DNA of 64,000 bases from contig JAMWZY010000008.1 in NCBI GenBank assembly GCA_024281825.1, positions 1 through 64,000 of the forward strand, read 5' to 3'. Below are positions 7,481 to 14,561 of the stretch, piece after piece; position 1 is the stretch's first letter; each line of letters begins with the position of its first letter. Below the pieces are notes generated by a model. That model worked only from the letters and a program-made list of their open reading frames with translations. It was not told the DNA's origin and ran no database searches. A program made the position numbers and the translations under genes. This stretch comes from Nitrosomonas sp. (GTDB lineage Bacteria > Pseudomonadota > Gammaproteobacteria > Burkholderiales > Nitrosomonadaceae).

Positions 7481-8379
7481 TGCAATATCGTAAACATATA
7501 AAAGTGTTTGCGCCCCACCCCGCTACTACGCCCAACCTTTTTCTTTGGTTGATCGTAAAGCAACCTTATACCCTCAGGCTTTTCCAGAATGTATAAAAGC
7601 GCTCCGACAGTGTTTGGCTTTGTTCCTATCGGAACAACATAAATATGTTCACACGATTCACTAGAACCCGCTTCTCTTAATATTGCCAATGCACTTTTGG
7701 GGCTACTTGCACTACAGTAACTAATTCGCCCCTTAAATTTATACTCCTTAAGAGTTGGCATGTTGCTACGTATAGATTTTGATTCCCATCCCGATTGAAA
7801 AGCAGGAACACCAAATACGATTTTTGCCTCATCCTCGCTAACATCATATGTTTCGATAGCATTTAACAATCGAGTTCCTTCAAATCCTAGAAAGAAAACA
7901 AACTTCCGTGGTGAATGCGAATCAACCGGCAAAGAGATAGTAGGTATTCCATCCCCCTCAAACCCAATAATTGAATCAGAAAGCGTGAAAGTTTCCTGCT
8001 CAAAAATTGGAGAGTTTCCCGAATAGTTTTCAGGTTCAACATAAAGTATTAAAACTTCAAGCTTTGGAATACTTGCTATTGCTTTAATGACTAGAGCCAG
8101 CTCAGGAACATCTAAGCTTGTCGAGTCCAAAATCAAAGAAGATATATTTTTCTCTTTCAAATAAATTGGAAAATTATGACACTCAATAGAATCTCCATTA
8201 ACAACCAAATTCAGCTGTTCTTTGTCATATATTAATTCAATCGAGCTATTGGTATACTTTTCCACATATTGAATAGAGTATTGAGTTCTATCATCTATGG
8301 AACTTCCAAATATTCCAAGATCAAAGGATTTCGGCAATACATAATCGGCATCATGAAATGCAGCTTTAACGTCAATCAT
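7477..8379 (-). CDS. Unknown protein of the cargo operon, Rossmann-like, I-G-T-K-P motif
   Basis: A 300-residue soluble protein I do not recognise. It has alternating hydrophobic strands and helices (L-I-L-D-S-T-S-L-D near 83-91, V-L-I-L-Y-V-E-P near 108-115) suggesting a Rossmann-like fold. The best-marked part is near the C-terminus: V-P-I-G-T-K-P (249-255), G-A-L-L-Y, L-Y-D-Q-P (274-278), then R-S-S-G-V-G-R (284-290). The G-T-K pattern is reminiscent of the ligand motif T-G-G-T-K of CARF-type sensor domains, but that is only a resemblance. It overlaps both neighbours by 4 bp, so its product is translationally coupled to the ATPase and the methyltransferase. It may be the sensor or effector of the system. 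Confidence 0.6.
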   Translation of the reverse strand: MIDVKAAFHDADYVLPKSFDLGIFGSSIDDRTQYSIQYVEKYTNSSIELIYDKEQLNLVVNGDSIECHNFPIYLKEKNISSLILDSTSLDVPELALVIKAIASIPKLEVLILYVEPENYSGNSPIFEQETFTLSDSIIGFEGDGIPTISLPVDSHSPRKFVFFLGFEGTRLLNAIETYDVSEDEAKIVFGVPAFQSGWESKSIRSNMPTLKEYKFKGRISYCSASSPKSALAILREAGSSESCEHIYVVPIGTKPNTVGALLYILEKPEGIRLLYDQPKKKVGRSSGVGRKHFYMFTILQ

Positions 8380-10334
8380 AACAGCCGCCCCTGAGAGGGC
8401 AAATCATCTGCAATTTCTACATCAGATATTCTTAACCTCTTCTTCAAAGGGGCACTAATTCCCATAATTCCATTTGAATATAAGCTCTTAAAATCTGAAA
8501 CCTCAATTTCAATTTTTCTACCCTTGCGATAACTGATAAAGAAAAATGGGGCATATATTGGATTCAACACGTAATCAAACGGTAAAAAATTTGGTGATTT
8601 ACTCTTAGTATTTTCAGTTGGCAATAATACACTCCACTTTTCAGCCTCTTGAATAAACTTAATATCTTCTGAGTCCAAATTAGAATGATCGCCCCTAATA
8701 CTAAAATGTGTAACCTCAGGCTCACTTTGAGAAAATCTATCTTGACAAAGTTGGAATATCTTACCAAGCCCTTTAACAAAATTATTTAATTGGAATCCAA
8801 GAGGTGTAAATCGCTGTATTTCAGTAAATAATTCTTCACTGGTACTTCTTGCTGCCAGATGCTGAATAGGCCTGCCTATTACAATACTATTTAGTGTTTT
8901 ATCTAACTCTGAAAAACTAAATGCAGTTTTGCACAACTCTAGAAAATGTCTGACATTACCGCCTGAAAGCGCAACATAAACATCAAACCCAGAATAAAAA
9001 GAACTATTTGCTTTAAATGACTTTGCAATCCTTAAATAGCAGCCTAAAAAATTATTATGCTCCCATGCAGTTGAGTTTGTGAATCGGTTTTCTTTTCCAT
9101 TAACCAAATTCAATAATTCATTATGTATATCCGTCACAGCTAAAGATTGTCTATATAAAATAGAAGAACAAATAATGGAAGCTTTTCTAAAGGATTCATG
9201 AACAAAGTCATTTGCCATCAAAATCTTCTCTGAACGAAAATTAAGGGCGGCTTCTATTTCAGATAAAAGCTTTTTTTTGTAAACAACGGTTTCAAATATT
9301 TCATCTGCAAGATCCTGATGGCTTCTTCCCGGAAATATTTTATCCACAATAATTTTTCGATCAGCTTCCGTCAACGAAAAATCAATATGACTTTTATCAC
9401 TACCAATCGCAGATAACACAGATGGTGCAGCTATAGTAAATTTCTTAATTAATATTTCAGCTACAAAATCAGAAAAACCACTTTTTTCAATCTCTTTATC
9501 AAGATTAACTACCGAATAATCAGCCTTATTCTCCAAACTTTCGTCACTTAAAGTTAATGCCTCGGACATGCCATTTACTTTAATAGCGATGTTAAATACC
9601 AACGGCGGCTCAGAGTGTTTAATTTTTGTATTTATTACTCTTTGCTGATAATTAAGCAGATTTTCATACTCATCTACGTATACATAAAATTTTGACAGTG
9701 CAAATACTTTTGACTTTCTGATTGAATCTATAACGAATGCCAAAAATGATGGTGGAACTTTCTCTATCACATTCTCTTTATTTATATTTTGGACAAAACT
9801 TTCTGTTTTTCTAAGCCTAGAAAAGGTTTCCGAAATCACCTCATGAAAATCTTCGCTTCTATATCCATAATCTTTTATGCCAGAAAAAGCTATTGTCTCA
9901 ACATCTTTTCCAAAGAACTGCGAATATGAACTCTTTGCGACAGCAACTACACTATTAAGCACCTCCACTACCAAACTCAAAATTAAATAATGATCAAAGA
10001 TAGATATCCACTCAGATTCTTCAACTTGTCTTTTTTGCATTAGCCTAAGAAATTGAGTATCTGCCTTCCAATAAATACCTATTTTTTTTATGGCGTCATC
10101 AGAAATATTTTCTCTTTGTGTTGAAAATTGACTGTAAAATGAGAGATATCTAAGCAACATTGTTTTACCACATCCTCTACCACCCTCCAAACGAGTTGGC
10201 ATATCCGATGTTAAATCAATGTTTTCTAAAAATTTAGGTCGCACAAATTCAAGCCAAACGTCCTTTCCGAAATGCTCAGTTCTATTTTTAGTTAAGGAAT
10301 TTCTCACTTGAATAATTTCATCTTGTGTAGACAT
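8376..10334 (-). CDS. ORC/CDC6-like AAA ATPase of the cargo operon
   Basis: A 652-residue P-loop ATPase. Walker A L-E-G-G-R-G-C-G-K-T lies at residues 49-58 and the Walker B-like strand F-Y-V-Y-V-D-E-Y-E-N-L at 216-226. A sensor-like strand L-V-F-N-I-A-I-K-V-N-G follows. The rest is a long helical region without other recognised motifs. The arrangement resembles the ORC/CDC6-like group of AAA/STAND ATPases found in predicted conflict systems. It starts 5 bp after the PRTase-like gene and overlaps the next gene by 4 bp. Likely role: ATP-driven switch or clamp controlling the effector. Codon usage is strongly A/T-ending compared with traC or traI. Confidence 0.75.
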   Translation of the reverse strand: MSTQDEIIQVRNSLTKNRTEHFGKDVWLEFVRPKFLENIDLTSDMPTRLEGGRGCGKTMLLRYLSFYSQFSTQRENISDDAIKKIGIYWKADTQFLRLMQKRQVEESEWISIFDHYLILSLVVEVLNSVVAVAKSSYSQFFGKDVETIAFSGIKDYGYRSEDFHEVISETFSRLRKTESFVQNINKENVIEKVPPSFLAFVIDSIRKSKVFALSKFYVYVDEYENLLNYQQRVINTKIKHSEPPLVFNIAIKVNGMSEALTLSDESLENKADYSVVNLDKEIEKSGFSDFVAEILIKKFTIAAPSVLSAIGSDKSHIDFSLTEADRKIIVDKIFPGRSHQDLADEIFETVVYKKKLLSEIEAALNFRSEKILMANDFVHESFRKASIICSSILYRQSLAVTDIHNELLNLVNGKENRFTNSTAWEHNNFLGCYLRIAKSFKANSSFYSGFDVYVALSGGNVRHFLELCKTAFSFSELDKTLNSIVIGRPIQHLAARSTSEELFTEIQRFTPLGFQLNNFVKGLGKIFQLCQDRFSQSEPEVTHFSIRGDHSNLDSEDIKFIQEAEKWSVLLPTENTKSKSPNFLPFDYVLNPIYAPFFFISYRKGRKIEIEVSDFKSLYSNGIMGISAPLKKRLRISDVEIADDLPSQGRLL

Positions 10335-10339
10335 CTTGT

Positions 10340-11239
10340 TTACCTTCGAACCAATGGCTGAAACACATCATCTTCATACCAATACAAAGGAAGAGTTGCA
10401 TTTGGAGTTGAATGATAATAAGAAAAACACAACGACAACTCTTTGTACCCCAGGGAAACAGATCCTCTTAAGCGCCTGTTTACAAATTTCTTCTCCACAT
10501 CCAAATACAACTGTTTCAGATCTTTAATTTCAAGATTTTTTTTAGAATTAAAGAAACTATTCGAATCATTAACAGTTTCTACAGGATGAATTTTTACTTG
10601 GGGAAATTCTTTTTTTACATTTGCAATACCTGTTTCGTGCGCCAAAAGAGGAATGTAGTAAAACTCAGCATCAACCAATGTGCTATCTATATGCTTTTTA
10701 AGAAACTCCAAAAACTGTTCCCCAGAAGCTATAACATCATCGATAAAAACAAACTGCCTTATGCCATTACGATACATATCTCCAATCAACCACGGCCAAG
10801 ACATGTAGTCGTCGGAAATATTTAGCTCACGCTTATATAGCCTTGCTACTGATGGACCACTTTTGGATGGGGGATCAAGATCACGAATAACAGGTATCAA
10901 TCGAATTGGCTTACCGCTACCACGACGAGACAAAATTTCCAAATAATTATCTCCATGTAATACATCCCAAGGGGTAGGATATACTGCATTTGTTAATGCG
11001 GAATCAAGTGCGTACAAAAGGAGAGCCTTTGTTTGGCCCGCAGATCTATAAATTAAATTATCCAACATTAACGCTGAAAGCAGTTGTTCCTCAGAGGTTT
11101 TAAAGTTACTTAACCAATCATCCAAATTATCATAACTAATCGAATCCCAGATATTTTGTTCAATCAATAGTCGGGAGCTTTGCTTCACCCTCGCCATATA
11201 ATCCGTCAACTCATGTAAGCAATCCTTATAAGATTTCAT
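10340..11239 (-). CDS. Phosphoribosyltransferase-like protein (PRTase-CE type), first gene of the cargo operon
   Basis: A 299-residue protein with a type I phosphoribosyltransferase PRPP loop, F-V-F-I-D-D-V-I-A-S-G-E-Q (163-175): two acidic residues followed by A-S-G. A basic K-S-G-P-S-V-A-R segment lies near 126-133. The C-terminus has the conserved-looking H-S-T-P-N-A-T-L-P followed by W (276-287). The flanking domains do not match purine or pyrimidine salvage enzymes. I recall that PRTase-like proteins of this kind paired with ORC/CDC6-like ATPases have been noted in surveys of conflict systems; I cannot verify this here. It leads the operon with a 330-bp upstream region. It could act on a nucleotide, NAD-derived or nucleic-acid substrate. 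Confidence 0.75.
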   Translation of the reverse strand: MKSYKDCLHELTDYMARVKQSSRLLIEQNIWDSISYDNLDDWLSNFKTSEEQLLSALMLDNLIYRSAGQTKALLLYALDSALTNAVYPTPWDVLHGDNYLEILSRRGSGKPIRLIPVIRDLDPPSKSGPSVARLYKRELNISDDYMSWPWLIGDMYRNGIRQFVFIDDVIASGEQFLEFLKKHIDSTLVDAEFYYIPLLAHETGIANVKKEFPQVKIHPVETVNDSNSFFNSKKNLEIKDLKQLYLDVEKKFVNRRLRGSVSLGYKELSLCFSYYHSTPNATLPLYWYEDDVFQPLVRR

Positions 11240-11571
11240 CTCTTACATCCATTTTGTGGCAATTTACTGCCTATTATCTTTTCCAAAAAATTGGCCCAAT
11301 AAGCCTCGATGATTTCAGACCAGGAAATATATAGCTTGTAGCTTATACATCGTCAAGATCTATCTCTGTAAATATAGGATAACACCTCATTAAGCTGATG
11401 CTCATTTAAACCGTACTTATATACGCTACATTGCCATACTACAAACTGCTCCAAAAGCACATCATTTTTCATTTTTAGTGAAACTATTTCACTCTCTAGG
11501 AGCCTGTCTTGGTGATGTATGCCTCATTAATTGCTTCATTTAAAACAAGAATTGCCTTGTGAGCCTTTCAA
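11240..11571. other. Upstream region of the cargo operon with a small gene fragment
   Basis: A 332-bp gap that must contain the promoter of the PRTase-like gene. On the minus strand at 11353-11472 is a 39-codon frame starting M-K-N-D-V-L-L-E-Q-F-V-V-W-Q. The same frame stays open upstream for 18 more codons without a start (about 11473-11526), with coiled-coil-like composition. I read it as the C-terminal remnant of a small coiled-coil protein, or possibly an intact micro-gene. Together with the truncated HMCES-like gene it marks a recombination junction. Confidence 0.35.
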
Positions 11572-11784
11572 TTAAAACCAATCTAGGTGCCAGGGTTTCC
11601 ATTTACCGCTTTTGATGGAATTCAGTCGTGCCCAGCCACCATTCGGAAACTTACCGGTGGCTTCATCCTTGCGCCTGCCCCACGCTATCCAAGTTACACT
11701 GCCATCTCGCAAACGCACCGGCAACCGCGCACCCGGTTGCGGGAAATATATCTTTTCGCCCTGATATTCAATTCCGCCGCACAT
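11572..11784 (-). pseudogene. N-terminal remnant of an HMCES/YedK-like (SRAP) protein
   Basis: Seventy codons beginning M-C-G-G, with Cys2 in the position of the catalytic cysteine of SRAP proteins, which crosslink abasic sites in single-stranded DNA. The segments A-R-L-P-V-R, I-A-W-G-R-R, G-G-W-A-R-L-N-S-I and G-K-W-K-P-W fit the short SRAP-like proteins carried by conjugative elements. Those are about twice as long; here the frame stops after H-L-D-W-F. The missing half is not found in the gap to its left or next to the KfrB gene. The break coincides with the edge of the AT-rich cargo island, so island acquisition probably cut this gene. Confidence 0.65.
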
Positions 11785-11797
11785 AATAAGTCGGCCA

Positions 11798-13048
11798 TTA
11801 CTTGTTGCGTGACCGTGAAATTGTTTTTGTGGCTATTGCAATTAGCCGTTGACTATCTTCATGCTCAAAGGATGGTGCCATACGTTTGATTTCATCGTTG
11901 CGCAATTGATGACGTTTTGCGGTCAGTTGCCAATTACCCAGACTTTCCCCGATCTTTTGTAATGCCAAGTCTGTTACTGACTGATTTAATGCAAAGTATT
12001 CTGCCAGCTCCAGACAGGTATCTAATGATGGTTTAACGCTTTGGTTAAATGCCAGTTGATGCACTCGCTGGGCAAAAGGCTGGGGGGTTGGGTTTAAATC
12101 ATAAGCAGGTGCCAGTCGCCATCCCTGGGAAACACGCAGAAAACCATGATTGCGTAGATGATCATCAATATTGCCGGTCATGGCGTTAAATGTCATACGC
12201 CGCCATAATTCCAGGCGATCTTGTGCAGGCTGCGCAGATTCACGATTAATTGCATCAACTATTTCCAGATAACTTGCACCCTCCTTGGTATCTTCATTGC
12301 GTCCTAATAGTGTCATGACAGACATAAAAGCGGTACGCAGTGTTTTTTCACGGTCAAATCGTTTGACCAGAAGAACCGGCGAATCACTCTTTGCATTTAA
12401 AACCCTGAATGCTGTTACCTCAATTCCGGCTTGCTGTGCAAGATCCAGCATAACGGCTTCCCATAAACTGACTCGTTCGGTATCGTTCTGTGAAGAAAAC
12501 TTGGCAATCCAGAGTTCACCGGCATCTTCAATCGCTGCCTTGGGTCGCGCTCCGCCAAGCGATGAACCAGGCTGCGCAAGCATGGCAAGATCAGCGGCAG
12601 TCTCAGTACCGCTCTCAAAATGTCTGGCTGCGGTTTCAAGTTGTCGCATATGAATCAGCTTTGGAATGTTTGTATGTTCTGCAAGAAACACGTCGGGCGT
12701 ATGACTGTGACTTAAACGAAGTCCGCCCATGCGCATGTAATCACTAACGCCCAACATATAGTCACTGTCACTTAAAAAGATACCGGTTGCGCGTGTCTGA
12801 ATCAGTCTGCCCCAACGATCCGGTGAAATATCCTGGAAAGCACCCCAAAGCCGGTTGTTCAAATACGGCATATCAACCAGTAAAGGGAGTTCCGGGTCAA
12901 TGGCAAAGCGATTGGGATGTTTGATCCAGGTGCGTTCATAGATAAAGCGGTAGTTTTCCCTGCCACGGCTTTTATGAATTTCCAAGTGACCAATGCGATG
13001 CAGTTGTCCTTGCCAATCCAATGAGACAAGCAGATGCGTATCACTCAT
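11798..13048 (-). CDS. hipA: HipA-family serine/threonine kinase toxin
   Basis: A 416-residue HipA-type kinase, the toxin of a type II module; the studied E. coli HipA phosphorylates glutamyl-tRNA synthetase and induces persistence. Motifs are the flexible ATP loop S-S-L-G-G-A-R-P-K-A near residues 167-176, the catalytic loop N-I-D-D-H-L-R-N-H-G-F, and the metal-binding A-P-A-Y-D-L-N-P. Length is typical and all key residues are present. It overlaps hipB by 4 bp, so the two are translationally coupled. On the element it probably stabilises inheritance. Confidence 0.92.
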   Translation of the reverse strand: MSDTHLLVSLDWQGQLHRIGHLEIHKSRGRENYRFIYERTWIKHPNRFAIDPELPLLVDMPYLNNRLWGAFQDISPDRWGRLIQTRATGIFLSDSDYMLGVSDYMRMGGLRLSHSHTPDVFLAEHTNIPKLIHMRQLETAARHFESGTETAADLAMLAQPGSSLGGARPKAAIEDAGELWIAKFSSQNDTERVSLWEAVMLDLAQQAGIEVTAFRVLNAKSDSPVLLVKRFDREKTLRTAFMSVMTLLGRNEDTKEGASYLEIVDAINRESAQPAQDRLELWRRMTFNAMTGNIDDHLRNHGFLRVSQGWRLAPAYDLNPTPQPFAQRVHQLAFNQSVKPSLDTCLELAEYFALNQSVTDLALQKIGESLGNWQLTAKRHQLRNDEIKRMAPSFEHEDSQRLIAIATKTISRSRNK

Positions 13049-13368
13049 TTAGAAACTCTGACTCGTTTGGGTAGTTTTTCATCCATCAGATCCAGACCGA
13101 GGGAATCATGGGTACGATCCAAGAGCATTTCGAGTTCATCGGCTTTGCCGAGGATGTATAACGCCATCGCGTAATTGCCCATGCTGGTGTTTGGTTCGCC
13201 GCGTTCAATTTTTGCAACTGTTACCCGTGTAACGCTCATGCGCTCGGCCATCAATTGCACAGTAATTCCCCGGCGCTTTCTTGCGTCACGAATGTCACCG
13301 CCAAGTTTCTTCAGAACTTGCTCAACACGAAATGATCTGACAGACATAATGAATACTACAGTACACAT
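13045..13368 (-). CDS. hipB: HipB-like XRE antitoxin
   Basis: A 107-residue HTH_3/XRE protein. The DNA-binding domain (L-K-K-L-G-G-D-I-R-D-A-R-K-R-R-G, then V-T-R-V-T-V-A-K-I-E-R-G-E) covers about residues 19-75, followed by a short C-terminal tail. It should neutralise HipA and repress the operon. An in-frame ATG seven codons downstream (13347) is an alternative start, and neither has a strong ribosome site. An imperfect palindrome with -10-like hexamers lies just upstream. Confidence 0.88.
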   Translation of the reverse strand: MCTVVFIMSVRSFRVEQVLKKLGGDIRDARKRRGITVQLMAERMSVTRVTVAKIERGEPNTSMGNYAMALYILGKADELEMLLDRTHDSLGLDLMDEKLPKRVRVSK

Positions 13369-13384
13369 GATATGATATAAAGAT

Positions 13385-13406
13385 CTCTATAGTATACTAT
13401 ATAGAG
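13385..13406. promoter_or_regulatory. Candidate hipBA operator and promoter
   Basis: CTCTATA (13385-13391) and TATAGAG (13400-13406) form an inverted repeat around an AT-rich core that itself contains GTATAC. On the minus strand the core includes TATACT, a good -10 match. Its position 17 bp upstream of hipB suggests autoregulation by HipB. Confidence 0.5.
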
Positions 13407-13425
13407 AATAAATATCGAATGACTG

Positions 13426-14541
13426 TTAGCGGGTACGACTTTTGCGTTTGCCCAATCCATCATCTTCCTTTATAAAGGTTCTGGGTTTTCTAGAAATAGC
13501 GCTTATTTCACCGGGCATTGACGCAAATAACCCTTCTTCTCGCAATGAACGATAATCAGAGCCCTCTACGGTTAGCACATCTTTTAGTATGCCAACTTCA
13601 CAGGCCTTAGATAATACCGGGTGCCTGTAATCATTGGCATTCGTGATGGCAAATACGGTATTGACGCCGGAATTGCGTGCAAAATTTTGTAATCGCACCA
13701 GAAGCAGATTTTGAGGACGATTCAATACCGATAAGGGTAATTCACTTAACGACAATACAAAACCTGTTGCACTGAGTCCTATCAAGTTAAAAAACTGATC
13801 CCGCTTTTTTAAAGCATGGCCTATCTTTGCCAGATCCTCCGGTGAGGCTATTTTCTCCAGGAGCAGTTCATGACTTTTATAATGATTATTCTGGTAACCT
13901 CCTGCCTGATTACCCATCCAATCCACAAAATCGACATGACCGTCTTTATCAATGACACTGTATTGACTGGTATTGATAACGACATGGCCTTTGAAACTCG
14001 GGACAAATGATGCGATTATTTCTGTGAGCCTGACATCCTGACTCGATGGCGTAGCATTACCCGATGGATGATTGTGCAATAACCAGTAACCATCTGCTTT
14101 AACATGACGTTTAGTCTTTTCTACCAAAACACCCAGATCATGTTTGGCATGTCCAATCTTCTCCAGATAGACTGCACCCGGCAATCTGGAACTCACAGCA
14201 GTATGATGAACGATGCGATTCATACGGGTATAAAATATTCTCAGCGTTTCATAGCGCGGATCACGCAGTATTTGCGCCATTATTGCCAGATCATGGCCTG
14301 ACTTGATGTGCTGATTCAGAAAAGTGGTTCCTCCTTTTTCTCGGAAGTCTTTCGGGAAATCACAACCCAGTAAGGTGCCACCTGCCCATCGAGCATGAGC
14401 TTCAAGCAGTTCTGTATAGGCGCCTCTTCCTGCTTCCCTTTGTTTTTCGGTAGTACCGGGACGAGTTTCAATGTTTTCATAAAGATCACCTTCATCAGGA
14501 TTGGATGGGATTCCTGGAATCTTCAGCATATTATCGCGCAT
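13426..14541 (-). CDS. RadC-like JAB-domain protein of the element
   Basis: A 371-residue protein. Its central JAB/MPN metallo-hydrolase-like domain has the metal motif L-L-H-N-H-P-S-G-N-A-T-P-S-S-Q-D at about residues 154-169 (two His and one Asp). It is flanked by an N-terminal helical region and a C-terminal domain of unknown function. Such proteins are common on conjugative elements beside traC; their substrate is unknown. AAGGAGG seven bases upstream fixes the start. It follows traC by 20 bp and probably belongs to the tra operon. Confidence 0.75.
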   Translation of the reverse strand: MRDNMLKIPGIPSNPDEGDLYENIETRPGTTEKQREAGRGAYTELLEAHARWAGGTLLGCDFPKDFREKGGTTFLNQHIKSGHDLAIMAQILRDPRYETLRIFYTRMNRIVHHTAVSSRLPGAVYLEKIGHAKHDLGVLVEKTKRHVKADGYWLLHNHPSGNATPSSQDVRLTEIIASFVPSFKGHVVINTSQYSVIDKDGHVDFVDWMGNQAGGYQNNHYKSHELLLEKIASPEDLAKIGHALKKRDQFFNLIGLSATGFVLSLSELPLSVLNRPQNLLLVRLQNFARNSGVNTVFAITNANDYRHPVLSKACEVGILKDVLTVEGSDYRSLREEGLFASMPGEISAISRKPRTFIKEDDGLGKRKSRTR

Positions 14542-14561
14542 CTTGCGGCCTCCTTATCAAA

